Source of the DNA: Paraburkholderia piptadeniae
GTDB taxonomy: Bacteria; Pseudomonadota; Gammaproteobacteria; Burkholderiales; Burkholderiaceae
Reading direction: 5' to 3'
Assembly (NCBI RefSeq): GCF_900007165.1
Contig: NZ_CYGY02000035.1
Span: forward strand, 124,001-188,000
Length of the DNA stretch: 64,000 nucleotides
The translations under genes were made by a program, and so were the position numbers. Numbering within the stretch: position 1 is the first letter of the stretch; every line of letters begins with the position of its first letter. Of the stretch, positions 46,167 to 55,375 are shown piece after piece. A model generated the notes under the pieces. It had not been told where the DNA came from and ran no database searches. It was given only the letters and a program-made list of their open reading frames with translations.

Positions 46167-47243
46167 ATGAATCAAACGGACCCAAGCCCGGTCGCCCCCG
46201 AAGTCTCGGTCATCATCCCCGTGTACAACGAGGAGGCGGGACTCGGTGCCCTCTTCTCGCGCCTGTACCCTGCGCTCGACGCGCTCGGCACGAGCTACGA
46301 GGTGATCTTCATCAACGACGGCAGCCGCGACCGGTCGGCGGCGCTGCTCGCGGAGCAGTTCCGGGCCCGTCCCGACACGACGCGGGTGATTCTGCTGAAT
46401 GGCAACTACGGACAGCACATGGCGATTCTCGCGGGCTTCGAGCAGTCGCGCGGCGAGATCGTGGTCACGCTCGATGCCGACCTGCAGAATCCGCCTGAGG
46501 AAATCGGCAAGCTGTGCGCAAAGATGCGCGAAGGCTTCGACTATGTCGGCACCATTCGCATGCAGCGCCAGGACAGCCTTTGGAGGCGCAAGGCGTCGCT
46601 CGCGATGAACCGCCTGCGCGAGCGCATCACGCGTATCAAGATGACCGACCAGGGCTGCATGCTGCGCGCGTACAGCCGCCACATCATCGACACGATCAAC
46701 CGCTGCGGCGAAATCAACACGTTCATTCCCGCGCTCGCGTACACGTTCGCGCAGAATCCTGTCGAGATCGAAGTCGCGCACGAAGAGCGCTTTGCGGGCG
46801 AATCGAAGTATTCGTTCTACAGCCTGATCCGCTTGAATTTCGACCTCGTCACGGGCTTCTCGGTCGTGCCGCTGCAATGGCTGTCGTTCATCGGCGTGAT
46901 CCTGTCGATGGGCTCGGCGGGCCTCTTCGTGCTGCTGCTGATTCGCCGCTTCATCATCGGCGCGGAAGTGCAAGGCGTGTTCACGCTCTTCGCGATCACG
47001 TTCTTCATGCTCGGCGTGATCATCTTCGCGCTCGGCCTGCTCGGCGAATACATCGGGCGAATCTATCAGCAGGTGCGCGCGCGTCCGCGCTATCTGGTGC
47101 AGACCATTCTCGAGCAGCGCGAAGGCGACCCCATGCCGCCGCAGCCTCGCCAGCCGGCCGGACAGGGTGCGCAAGGCATGCACGACGGGCAGTCGACGCA
47201 CTCGCCGCAAGCCATCAGCGCCGATCAGGGGCCGAGCAAATGA
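46167..47243 (+). CDS. arnC: Undecaprenyl-phosphate Ara4FN transferase ArnC
   Basis: A 358-residue GT2 enzyme loading 4-formamido-arabinose onto undecaprenyl phosphate at the inner face of the membrane. It has the GT-A core VSVIIPVYNEEAGL, DADLQNPPEEI (D-x-D-like) and two C-terminal membrane helices (about 235-300), then a Gln/Pro/Gly-rich cytoplasmic tail. Its stop overlaps the start of the formyltransferase gene (ATGA). Confidence 0.94.
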   Translation: MNQTDPSPVAPEVSVIIPVYNEEAGLGALFSRLYPALDALGTSYEVIFINDGSRDRSAALLAEQFRARPDTTRVILLNGNYGQHMAILAGFEQSRGEIVVTLDADLQNPPEEIGKLCAKMREGFDYVGTIRMQRQDSLWRRKASLAMNRLRERITRIKMTDQGCMLRAYSRHIIDTINRCGEINTFIPALAYTFAQNPVEIEVAHEERFAGESKYSFYSLIRLNFDLVTGFSVVPLQWLSFIGVILSMGSAGLFVLLLIRRFIIGAEVQGVFTLFAITFFMLGVIIFALGLLGEYIGRIYQQVRARPRYLVQTILEQREGDPMPPQPRQPAGQGAQGMHDGQSTHSPQAISADQGPSK

Positions 47244-48175
47244 AGCCGCGCGCCGTCGTATTCGCTTACCACAACGTCGGCGTGCGCTGCCTGCAGGTGC
47301 TGCTCGCGCGCGGCGTCGACGTCACGCTCGTCGTCACGCACGAAGACAATCCGACCGAGAACATCTGGTTCGGCAGCGTGGCGTCTGTCGCCGCCGGGCA
47401 CGGCATTCCCGTCGTGACGCCCGCCGATCCGAAGAGTCCGGAGTTGCGCTCGCTCGTCGTCAACGCGCAGCCCGACTTCATCTTCTCGTTCTACTACCGG
47501 CACATGCTGCCCGTCGATCTGCTCGCCGTCGCGCCGCGCGGCGCGTACAACGTGCACGGGTCGCTGCTGCCGAAATATCGCGGACGCGTGCCGACCAACT
47601 GGGCCGTGCTCAACGGCGAAACCGAAACGGGCGCGACGCTGCACGAAATGGGCGCGAAGCCCGACGCGGGCGCGATCATTGCGCAGACGCCCGTCCCGAT
47701 CCTGCCCGACGACACGGCCGCGCAGGTGTTCGATAAGGTGACGGTCGCCGCCGAGCAGACGCTGTGGCGCGCGCTACCCGCTCTGCTCGCGGGCGAAGCG
47801 CCGCATCTGCCGAACGACCTCGCACACGGCAGCTATTTCGGCGGACGCAAGCCCGAAGACGGGCGCATCGACTTCAGCCAGAGCGGCCAGCAGGTCTACA
47901 ACCTGATTCGCGCCGTCGCGCCGCCGTATCCGGGCGCGTTCACGGACATCGACGGCGAGCGGTTCGTCATTGCGCGGGCGCGGCTGGCTCAGCCCGGCGC
48001 GGCCGGCGCGGATTTGCCGCCCGGCGTCCACGTAGGCGATAATGTCTTTTTTGCGACATGCGGCGACGGCCGCGTCATCGCCATCCACGAATTGCGGCAT
48101 CAGCGCGACGGCAAAGAGCGCGTCGTCTCCCCCGCCGAATTCACCCAGCTCACTCAATCTTCCCGTAACGCATGA
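47240..48175 (+). CDS. arnA: UDP-Ara4N formyltransferase (stand-alone ArnA N-terminal half)
   Basis: A 311-residue formyltransferase equivalent to E. coli ArnA residues 1-304. The catalytic triad region NVHGSLLPKYRGRVPTNWAV (Asn, His) and GAKPDAGAII (Asp) is intact. It uses 10-formyl-tetrahydrofolate to formylate UDP-Ara4N, driving the pathway. It overlaps both neighbours by four bases, and the decarboxylase half is a separate gene rather than a fusion. Confidence 0.93.
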   Translation: MKPRAVVFAYHNVGVRCLQVLLARGVDVTLVVTHEDNPTENIWFGSVASVAAGHGIPVVTPADPKSPELRSLVVNAQPDFIFSFYYRHMLPVDLLAVAPRGAYNVHGSLLPKYRGRVPTNWAVLNGETETGATLHEMGAKPDAGAIIAQTPVPILPDDTAAQVFDKVTVAAEQTLWRALPALLAGEAPHLPNDLAHGSYFGGRKPEDGRIDFSQSGQQVYNLIRAVAPPYPGAFTDIDGERFVIARARLAQPGAAGADLPPGVHVGDNVFFATCGDGRVIAIHELRHQRDGKERVVSPAEFTQLTQSSRNA

Positions 48176-49218
48176 AAAAAGTCCTGATTCTGGGCGTGAA
48201 CGGCTTCATCGGCCATCACCTGTCCAAGCGCATTCTCGAAACGACCGACTGGGAAGTGTTCGGCATGGACATGCAGACGGAGCGCCTCGGCGATCTCGTC
48301 AACCACGAGCGTATGCACTTCTTCGAGGGTGACATCACGATCAACAAGGAGTGGGTCGAGTATCACGTGAAGAAGTGCGACGTGATCCTGCCGCTCGTCG
48401 CCATCGCCACGCCCGCAACGTATGTGCAGCAGCCGCTGCGCGTGTTCGAGCTCGACTTCGAGGCGAACCTGCCCATCGTGCGTTCGGCCGTGAAGTACGG
48501 CAAGCACCTCGTGTTCCCGTCGACGTCCGAAGTCTATGGCATGTGCGCGGACGAGCAGTTCGATCCGGACGCATCCGCGCTCACCTACGGCCCGATCAAC
48601 AAGCCGCGCTGGATCTACGCGTGCTCGAAGCAGCTGATGGACCGCGTGATCTGGGGTTACGGCATGGAAGGCCTCAACTTCACGCTGTTCCGTCCGTTCA
48701 ACTGGATCGGCCCGGGCCTCGACTCGATCTACACGCCGAAGGAAGGCAGCTCGCGCGTGGTCACGCAGTTCCTCGGCCACATCGTGCGCGGCGAGAACAT
48801 CAGCCTCGTCGACGGCGGCGCGCAGAAGCGCGCGTTCACCGATATCGACGACGGCATCAGCGCGCTGATGAAGATCATCGAGAACAAGAACGGCGTCGCG
48901 ACGGGCAAGATCTATAACATCGGCAATCCGAAGAACAACTTCTCGGTGCGCGAGCTCGCGCACAAGATGCTCGCGCTCGCGGCCGAATTCTCCGAGTACG
49001 CGGAGTCGGCGAAGAAGGTGCAGCTCGTCGAGACGTCGTCGGGTGCGTACTACGGCGCGGGCTATCAGGACGTGCAGAACCGCGTGCCGAAGATCGACAA
49101 CACGATGCAGGAACTCGGCTGGGCGCCGAAGTCGACGTTCGACGAAGCACTGCGCAAGATTTTCGAAGCGTACCGCGGCCATGTCGCCGAGGCTCGCGCG
49201 CTCGTCGAACAACAGTAA
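48172..49218 (+). CDS. UDP-glucuronate oxidative decarboxylase (stand-alone ArnA C-terminal half)
   Basis: A 348-residue extended SDR matching the C-terminal half of ArnA, which oxidises and decarboxylates UDP-glucuronate to UDP-4-keto-pentose. N-terminal NAD loop is GVNGFIGHHL; PSTSEVYG and the catalytic YACSK (Tyr-x-x-x-Lys as IYACSKQLMD) are present, plus FRPFNWIGPGLDSI with the Arg-containing segment typical of ArnA. The start overlaps the formyltransferase stop. Confidence 0.94.
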   Translation: MKKVLILGVNGFIGHHLSKRILETTDWEVFGMDMQTERLGDLVNHERMHFFEGDITINKEWVEYHVKKCDVILPLVAIATPATYVQQPLRVFELDFEANLPIVRSAVKYGKHLVFPSTSEVYGMCADEQFDPDASALTYGPINKPRWIYACSKQLMDRVIWGYGMEGLNFTLFRPFNWIGPGLDSIYTPKEGSSRVVTQFLGHIVRGENISLVDGGAQKRAFTDIDDGISALMKIIENKNGVATGKIYNIGNPKNNFSVRELAHKMLALAAEFSEYAESAKKVQLVETSSGAYYGAGYQDVQNRVPKIDNTMQELGWAPKSTFDEALRKIFEAYRGHVAEARALVEQQ

Positions 49219-49230
49219 GGGCTGCCGCTC

Positions 49231-50127
49231 TTGGCCTTGATCGTCCTGAAGATCGACGTCGATACGCTGCGCGGCACGCGTGAAGGCGTGCCGAATCTCG
49301 CGCGCATCTTCGACCGCTACAAGGCGCGCGCCACATTCCTCTTCAGCCTCGGCCCCGACCACACCGGCTGGGCGATGCGGCGCGTGCTGCGGCCGGGCTT
49401 TCTGAAGAAGGTGTCGCGCACGTCCGTCGTCGAGCACTATGGCGTGAAGCAACTGATGTACGGCGTGCTCTTGCCCGGACCGGACATCGGCGCGCGCGCC
49501 CGCTCGGAGATGCGCGCGATCCACGAAGCCGGCTTCGAATGCGGCATCCATACGTGGGATCACGTCTACTGGCAGGACAACGTGCGCTCGCGTCCGCGCG
49601 ACTGGACCGTCGCGCAGATGCAGAAGAGCCACGACCGTTTCGTCGACATCTTCGGCATGCCGCCCGTCACGCACGGCGCGGCCGGCTGGCAGATGAACGG
49701 CCACGCGTTCGAGCAGATCGACGCATGGGGCATGCACTACGCGTCCGATGGGCGCGGACATACGCCGTACTTCCCGGTCGTCGGCGGCCGCACGCTCTCG
49801 CATGTGCAGATGCCGACCACGCTGCCGACGCTCGACGAAGTGCTGGGCATCGACGGCATCGACACGGACAACGTCGCCGCGTGGCTGCTCAAGCGCACCG
49901 AGAACAATCCGCATGATCAGGTGTTCACGCTGCACGCGGAACTCGAAGGCCAGAAGCTCGCGCCCGTGTTCGAGCAACTGCTCGCCGGCTGGCGCGCGCA
50001 AGGCCACACGTTCGCGACGATGGGCGATTATCACGCCGCGCTAGACCGTGACACACTGCCGTCGTACCCTGTGACGTGGGGCGAGATCCCGGGCCGCTCC
50101 GGCGAGCTGATCGTTCAGCCCGACTAG
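49231..50127 (+). CDS. arnD: Ara4FN-undecaprenyl phosphate deformylase ArnD
   Basis: A 298-residue polysaccharide-deacetylase-fold enzyme removing the formyl group from undecaprenyl-phosphate-Ara4FN. The metal-site motifs are LKIDVDTLRG (Asp-x-Asp) and CGIHTWDHVYW (His-x3-4-Asp-His). Translation starts at a TTG (49231), 12 bases after the decarboxylase stop; no ATG fits better. It closes the arnBCAD operon. Confidence 0.93.
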   Translation: MALIVLKIDVDTLRGTREGVPNLARIFDRYKARATFLFSLGPDHTGWAMRRVLRPGFLKKVSRTSVVEHYGVKQLMYGVLLPGPDIGARARSEMRAIHEAGFECGIHTWDHVYWQDNVRSRPRDWTVAQMQKSHDRFVDIFGMPPVTHGAAGWQMNGHAFEQIDAWGMHYASDGRGHTPYFPVVGGRTLSHVQMPTTLPTLDEVLGIDGIDTDNVAAWLLKRTENNPHDQVFTLHAELEGQKLAPVFEQLLAGWRAQGHTFATMGDYHAALDRDTLPSYPVTWGEIPGRSGELIVQPD

Positions 50128-50329
50128 CGATGCGACGACGCGCGCACGTTTGTCGTCTGCCGATTGCGCACCCGTTTGCGAGCCCGTCTTACAAGCCAGC
50201 AGCAGCCGGCACGTCGGGCCGCAGCGCTCCTGTCCGGGAGCCGCCCCGAAGCACCCAAGCAACCCAGAACAAAGCGTTCAGGCAGACCGCCATCGCGGCT
50301 GCCGATCACGATAACAACCGGAGGACCAC

Positions 50330-50791
50330 GTGCCCATCGCAGTCGATCAACCCGTACCCGACTTCACCGCCCCCGCAACGGGTGGCGACTTCACGCTGTC
50401 CAGCCTGCGCGGAAAGAAGGTTGTCGTGTATTTCTATCCGAAAGACAACACGCCGGGCTGCACGACGGAAGGCCTGCAGTTCCGCGACCTGTATCCGAAG
50501 TTCAAGAAGGCGGGCGCGGAGATAGTCGGCGTGTCGCGCGACAGCGTGCGTTCGCACGATAACTTCAAGGCCAAGCTCGAACTGCCGTTTACCTTGGTAT
50601 CGGACCCTGACGAAACGCTGTGCACGCTCTTCGGCGTCATGAAAATGAAGAAAATGTATGGCAAAGAAGTACGGGGTATTGAGCGCTCCACATTCGTCGT
50701 CGACGGTGAAGGCGTGTTGCGCCGAGAATGGCGCGGCGTGAAGGTGCCGGGTCACGTCGACGAGATCCTGGAGGCTGTACAAGCGCTTTGA
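50330..50791 (+). CDS. bcp: Thioredoxin-dependent peroxiredoxin Bcp
   Basis: A 153-residue PrxQ/Bcp peroxiredoxin reducing hydroperoxides with thioredoxin electrons. The peroxidatic Cys lies in YPKDNTPGCTTEGLQFRD (about residue 44). A Cys at LCTLFGV further on is outside the usual five-residue position, so it may be a 1-Cys or atypical 2-Cys form. The GTG at 50330 (VPIAVDQPVPDF) follows GGAGG and is the natural start. Confidence 0.94.
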   Translation: MPIAVDQPVPDFTAPATGGDFTLSSLRGKKVVVYFYPKDNTPGCTTEGLQFRDLYPKFKKAGAEIVGVSRDSVRSHDNFKAKLELPFTLVSDPDETLCTLFGVMKMKKMYGKEVRGIERSTFVVDGEGVLRREWRGVKVPGHVDEILEAVQAL

Positions 50792-50810
50792 GGCGCGTTA
50801 TATTGGGCCG

Positions 50811-50966
50811 CAATGAGTGCCTGTTCATCTAATTTTTCGCGCAGTTGCGCTGCAGATCGCGTCTTTGTCGTCGCTGACGGCACGGCAAGGAGGCGAGTCA
50901 TCAGGCGTGATGCGATCACCCAAGTCGAGCCGCTTGCCCCGTTTGCCGGGGCGGCGGCTTTTTTAA
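50811..50966 (+). ncRNA. Candidate small RNA or structured 3' UTR between bcp and phoH
   Basis: A TGTACA - 17 bases - TATATT promoter-like pair (50776-50781, 50799-50804) overlaps the end of bcp and is followed, about 155 bases on, by a strong terminator hairpin. No convincing ORF lies between. A standalone sRNA, a bcp 3' UTR or a phoH leader are all possible; I recognise no known RNA family. Confidence 0.35.
50928..50964 (+). terminator. Intrinsic terminator between bcp and phoH
   Basis: AGCCGC-TT-GCCCCG pairs with CGGGGC-GGCGGCT across a short loop and is followed by TTTTTTAA. It lies about 140 bases after the bcp stop and 180 before phoH. Confidence 0.82.
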
Positions 50967-51144
50967 TTGCGCGCATCAGTTCGCGGCGTTCGCAGCGCAC
51001 TTTCGTCAAGGAGCCGATCGAAAACCAGGCGAACCGGCATTACTAATCCGACACGCGCCACCGGACGCAAATTGCGAGCACACGACGCACGACAGTTTGC
51101 GGCAGGCGGCGAAGAACTGTGACCCGCTTTACTTGAGGGAAACC

Positions 51145-52974
51145 ATGCCTTTGCCTACCCCACCCAGCAAGCTCGGCAATCTGTTGCCGCCTGATGAATA
51201 CAAGGCCAAGCCTGCCAAACCTGCTCGAAAACAGGCGCATGAAGGGGAGCAAGCCGCATCGGCCGAATTCGGCCGCGCCAATGTCGCCACACCGATGACG
51301 CACGCCGCCAACGCCGCGACCACCCTGCGTCCCGTCCCGCCGATCGCCACGTCGTCCGCCTCCGCGTTGCCCGAGGCCGCGCCGTCGCGCAGCCGCAAGG
51401 CGAAGCAGACGGCCGCGTTGCTGCAGCCGGTGCCGTCCGTGTCCGCCGAAGACGAGGCGATCGCGCCCGTCGTCGCGCGCCGCGGCAAGGGTTCCGCCGA
51501 AGCCGAAGCGGAAACCGCCGCGCCCGCCACGCCGACGCGCGCCGGCACGAAAAAACGCTCGACGCGTGGCGCGGAAGCCGAGGTTCGCAAGCTGTTCGTG
51601 CTCGATACCAACGTGCTGATGCACGACCCGACGTGCCTCTTCCGCTTCGAGGAACACGACGTCTATCTGCCCATGATGACGTTGGAGGAACTCGACAATC
51701 ACAAGAAGGGGATGTCGGAAGTCGCGCGCAACGCGCGCCAGGTGAGCCGCACGCTGGATTCGCTCGTCGCGAACGCGGGCGAGATGGCGGAAGGCATCCC
51801 CCTCGCGCGCCTGGGCAGCCTCGAAGCGTTGGGACGGCTGTATTTCCAGACCAAGCTCACGGACATCGAGCCCGTCGAAGGCCTGCCGCAAGGCAAGGCC
51901 GACAACCAGATCCTCGGCGTCGTGCGCGCGCTGCAGCGCGACCGGCAAGACCGCCAGGTCGTGCTGGTGTCGAAAGACATCAACATGCGCATCAAGGCGC
52001 ACGCGCTCGGCCTGCCCGCTGAAGACTACTTCAACGACCAGGTTCTCGAAGACAAGGACCTGCTCTACTCGGGCATCCGTCAGCTGCCGCAGGACTTCTG
52101 GACGAAGCACGCGAAGGGCATGGAAAGCTGGCAGGACACGAAGACGGGCACCACGTACTACCGCGTGACGGGTCCGCTGTGCGCGTCCATGCTCGTCAAC
52201 GAGTTCGTCTATCTGGAGCCGCAGAACGGCGAGCCGGCGTTCCACGCGCTCGTGCGCGAACTGAACGGCAAGACGGCGCTCTTGCAGACGCTGCGCGACT
52301 ACGGCCACCACAAGAACAACGTGTGGGGCATCACGGCGCGCAACCGCGAGCAGAACTTCGCGCTGAACCTGCTGATGAACCCGGAAATCGACTTCGTCAC
52401 GCTGCTCGGCCAGGCCGGCACGGGCAAGACGCTGGTCGCGCTGGCGGCGGGTCTCGCGCAAGTGCTCGACGACAAGCGCTACAACGAGATCATCGTGACG
52501 CGCGCGACGGTGCCCGTCGGCGAAGACATCGGTTTCCTGCCCGGCACCGAAGAGGAAAAGATGCAGCCGTGGATGGGCGCATTCGACGACAACCTCGAAG
52601 TGCTGCAGAAGACCGACGACGCGGCAGGCGAATGGGGCCGCGCGGCCACACAGGAGCTGATCCGCTCGCGCCTGAAGATCAAGAGCATGAACTTCATGCG
52701 CGGACGCACGTTCGTCGACAAGTATCTGATCATCGACGAGGCGCAGAACCTGACGCCCAAGCAGATGAAAACGCTCGTCACGCGCGCGGGTCCGGGCACG
52801 AAGATCATCTGCCTCGGCAACATCGCTCAGATCGATACGCCGTATCTGACGGAAGGCAGCTCGGGCCTCACGTATGTCGTCGACCGCTTCAAGGGCTGGG
52901 CGCACAGCGGCCACGTGACGCTCGCGCGCGGCGAGCGCTCGCGGCTCGCCGACTACGCCTCCGATATTCTCTGA
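51145..52974 (+). CDS. PIN-PhoH (PhoH2-type) RNA helicase/ribonuclease
   Basis: A 609-residue fusion of a PIN nuclease and a PhoH ATPase. The PIN domain starts at LFVLDTNVLMHDP (catalytic Asp near 154) with TLEELDNHKKG; the PhoH domain has Walker A GQAGTGKT at 422-429 and LIIDEAQNLTP as Walker B. PhoH2 proteins from other bacteria unwind and cleave RNA. The first 145 residues are Ala/Pro/Arg-rich and look disordered, longer than in most relatives. The ATG at 51145 follows TTGAGGGAAACC. A terminator follows. Confidence 0.93.
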   Translation: MPLPTPPSKLGNLLPPDEYKAKPAKPARKQAHEGEQAASAEFGRANVATPMTHAANAATTLRPVPPIATSSASALPEAAPSRSRKAKQTAALLQPVPSVSAEDEAIAPVVARRGKGSAEAEAETAAPATPTRAGTKKRSTRGAEAEVRKLFVLDTNVLMHDPTCLFRFEEHDVYLPMMTLEELDNHKKGMSEVARNARQVSRTLDSLVANAGEMAEGIPLARLGSLEALGRLYFQTKLTDIEPVEGLPQGKADNQILGVVRALQRDRQDRQVVLVSKDINMRIKAHALGLPAEDYFNDQVLEDKDLLYSGIRQLPQDFWTKHAKGMESWQDTKTGTTYYRVTGPLCASMLVNEFVYLEPQNGEPAFHALVRELNGKTALLQTLRDYGHHKNNVWGITARNREQNFALNLLMNPEIDFVTLLGQAGTGKTLVALAAGLAQVLDDKRYNEIIVTRATVPVGEDIGFLPGTEEEKMQPWMGAFDDNLEVLQKTDDAAGEWGRAATQELIRSRLKIKSMNFMRGRTFVDKYLIIDEAQNLTPKQMKTLVTRAGPGTKIICLGNIAQIDTPYLTEGSSGLTYVVDRFKGWAHSGHVTLARGERSRLADYASDIL

Positions 52975-53019
52975 CGCGCTTCGCTGGATTTCGAAGCCGC
53001 AGGGTTAAAGCCGCTTTCG

Positions 53020-53055
53020 AAGCCGCTTCCGGTTATCGCCGGAAGCGGCTTTTTC
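53020..53055 (+). terminator. Intrinsic terminator after phoH
   Basis: AAGCCGCTTCCGG (53020-53032), a six-base loop and CCGGAAGCGGCTT (53039-53051) followed by TTTC give a 13-bp stem terminator 45 bases after the stop. Confidence 0.9.
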
Positions 53056-53262
53056 TTTCCTTTTCTGTGCGCGTTGCCTGCGCGGGTTATCGCGTTGCAT
53101 CCCCGAATGTTGGGCAATATGCGCGCGTGCCGTCCGCGCGACGCAACATTTAGCGCGAAAACTTCAAGTCATTTCTCAACAATTCTTGCGGGAGGCCCGC
53201 AGCAAGGGCTACCATCGGGCATCGTCGGCCATTGCCGGGCGTCTTCGCCCGGCTCCGCTTTC

Positions 53263-54375
53263 ATGCTCCGCCTCGCGCTGTCACTGCTCATCGTCGCCCT
53301 GCTGGCCGCCTGCTCGGGCGCGCCGCAGAAGACCGCGCGCGGCCCGGGCGGGTCGTATGCGTCGTCCGGCGATGCGTATCGGACCACGCCGCCGGGCCTC
53401 CCCCATTTCGTCGATCACAGCATCGGACGCGAGGAAATTTCGATTCAGGCGATGGGCCTCGTGGGCGTGCCGTACCGCTGGGGCGGCAATACGCCCGACA
53501 GCGGCTTCGATTGCAGCGGTCTCGTCCACTATGTGGTGCAGCGCGCGGCATCCGTGAATCTGCCGCGCACGACGGCCGACATGAGCTCGCGAGGCGAATC
53601 CGTCGAACCGGATGAGATCGCGCCCGGCGACCTGATTTTCTTCAACACGACGGGGCGGCCGCATTCGCACGTCGGGATCTATGTCGGCAAGCTGCGCTTC
53701 GTGAACGCGCCGTCGACGGGCGGGACCGTGCGGCTCGACTATCTGACCAATCCGTACTGGGCGAAGCGGTTCGACGGCATACGGCGTGTCGCGCCGGCGT
53801 TGAGCAAGCCGACGACGCCGTTCGACAAGCCGAGCTATCAGGCGGCGGCGCCTGCGCCCACTGCGCCCGCCGTTGCGACTGTCGCGCCACCGAAACCGGC
53901 GGCGACTTACGACACCGCCGGCACGCAGCGTGAACCAGCGAGCGCCAACGCCTCGACTGCCAATGGATACAAGCAAGGCAACACGTATGCCGCGCAATCG
54001 GTCCAGCGGCCCTCGGCGTCCGTGAGCACGACGGCCGCCGCTTCCGCCGATCCATTCGAACCGCCGCCCCCGGGGCTGAGCGCCGCGCGGATGCAGGCGC
54101 GCGCTGCGGGCGCGGTATCGCCGGCTGTTGCCGCTTCGCCGTCGCCCGCCGACGCGCAAGCTCCCGACGCGATCGACGCCGCCGCCGATGCCTACGAGCC
54201 GCCTCCGCCCGCCACCGTCGCGGCACGCCAGGCCCGTCAGGCCCGCGAGACGCAGCCATCGACGGATTCGGGCGGCGTGCAGATCATGCGCGCGTCGACG
54301 GCTTCGCGTCCCATTCCCGCCACGACCCGCACGAACGACGACCCGATCGCGGGCTTCGCCAACGACAGCTACTGA
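53263..54375 (+). CDS. NlpC/P60 (C40) peptidoglycan hydrolase lipoprotein
   Basis: A 370-residue lipoprotein. The signal LSLLIVALLAACSG contains a lipobox with Cys17. The NlpC/P60 domain (about 55-180) shows GVPYRWGGNTPDSGFDCSGLVHYV with the catalytic Cys, and SHVGIYVG with the His. The C-terminal half is Ala/Pro/Thr low complexity with repeated EPPPP segments (FEPPPPGL, YEPPPPAT). It probably cleaves stem peptides during envelope growth. I chose the ATG at 53263 for the lipobox; the longer upstream reading lacks a signal. Confidence 0.92.
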   Translation: MLRLALSLLIVALLAACSGAPQKTARGPGGSYASSGDAYRTTPPGLPHFVDHSIGREEISIQAMGLVGVPYRWGGNTPDSGFDCSGLVHYVVQRAASVNLPRTTADMSSRGESVEPDEIAPGDLIFFNTTGRPHSHVGIYVGKLRFVNAPSTGGTVRLDYLTNPYWAKRFDGIRRVAPALSKPTTPFDKPSYQAAAPAPTAPAVATVAPPKPAATYDTAGTQREPASANASTANGYKQGNTYAAQSVQRPSASVSTTAAASADPFEPPPPGLSAARMQARAAGAVSPAVAASPSPADAQAPDAIDAAADAYEPPPPATVAARQARQARETQPSTDSGGVQIMRASTASRPIPATTRTNDDPIAGFANDSY

Positions 54376-54539
54376 TCACTTTTGAATGCGTGTCGGGCCG
54401 ACGCCCACCAGCCGCCGCACACGCACGATTCATCGCGAATCCCACACTGCGACAAAGCCGCCCCGCCGGCCGATTGGCCACCAGCCCGGCCGCACCTCTG
54501 CTATCGTTCCCGATATTCCTCTGATGGCGGGTGGCGACG

Positions 54540-55346
54540 ATGGATCTCGGACTCAAAGACAAAGTGGTCCTGGTAACGGGCGGCAGCAAGGGCATTGGTC
54601 TCGCATGCGCGCGCGCGTTCGCGATGGAGGGCGCGAAAGTCGCGATCGTTTCTCGCGATCCGGCCAATCTCGCCCGCGCCCGCGAGCAGCTTGCGAGCGA
54701 AGGGCTGCACATCCACCTGACGCGCGCCGACCTGCACGAACCGCACAGTGCCATCGATGTCGTCGACGAAGCGACGAGCGCCGTCGGCCCGATCGACATT
54801 CTGGTCAACAGCGCGGGCGCCGCGCGCCGCTACGATCCCGAAACGCTCGACGCCGACGCGTTCAAGGCAACGATGGAAGCCAAATACTTCCCTTACATCT
54901 ACCCGCAGCAGGAAGTGCTGAAGCGCATGGCCGAACGCGTGAAATCCGGCGCGGCGAAAGAGCCTGGCACGATCGTCAATATCATCGGCATGGGCGGCAA
55001 GATCGCGAGCGACATTCACATCGCCGGCGGCGCGGCGAACGCGGCGCTGATGCTCGCTACCGTCGGCCTCGCGCACTATTACGCGCGCTACGGCATACGC
55101 ATCAACGCGATCAATCCGGGCGCGACGCTGACAGACCGCGTCGAGGAAGCGCTGAAACTGGAAGCGTCGCGCGAAGGCATCCAGCCCGCCGAGGCGCTGT
55201 CGCGCGGCGAAGCGCGCGTGCCGCTCGGGCGCTTTGCGAAGCCGGAGGAAATTGCTGACGTTGTGCTCTTTCTGGCGAGCCGCCGCGCGAGCTATGTGAC
55301 AGGCGCGATCGTCCCGATGGATGGTGGCAGCGCGCCGCTGATCTAA
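54540..55346 (+). CDS. SDR-family protein lacking the canonical catalytic Tyr/Lys
   Basis: A 268-residue short-chain dehydrogenase/reductase fold protein. The cofactor loop TGGSKGIGLACA and NSAGAA motif are normal, and the C-terminal YVTGAIVPMDGGSAP is typical of 3-oxoacyl reductase-like SDRs. However the YxxxK site is replaced: the aligned segment reads HIAGGAANAAL, with Gly and Asn where Tyr and Lys belong, and the catalytic Ser region reads NIIGMGG. It may use different chemistry or only bind substrate. The ATG at 54540 is preferred over a GTG at 54531. Confidence 0.85.
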   Translation: MDLGLKDKVVLVTGGSKGIGLACARAFAMEGAKVAIVSRDPANLARAREQLASEGLHIHLTRADLHEPHSAIDVVDEATSAVGPIDILVNSAGAARRYDPETLDADAFKATMEAKYFPYIYPQQEVLKRMAERVKSGAAKEPGTIVNIIGMGGKIASDIHIAGGAANAALMLATVGLAHYYARYGIRINAINPGATLTDRVEEALKLEASREGIQPAEALSRGEARVPLGRFAKPEEIADVVLFLASRRASYVTGAIVPMDGGSAPLI

Positions 55347-55375
55347 ACGCGGCGCGCATTGCCTTGTGTGAAGGC

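Noticed and set aside
50813..51046. A 77-codon ORF between bcp and phoH
   Set aside because: It runs through the terminator hairpin, has no ribosome site and no recognisable fold; the region looks like RNA structure instead.
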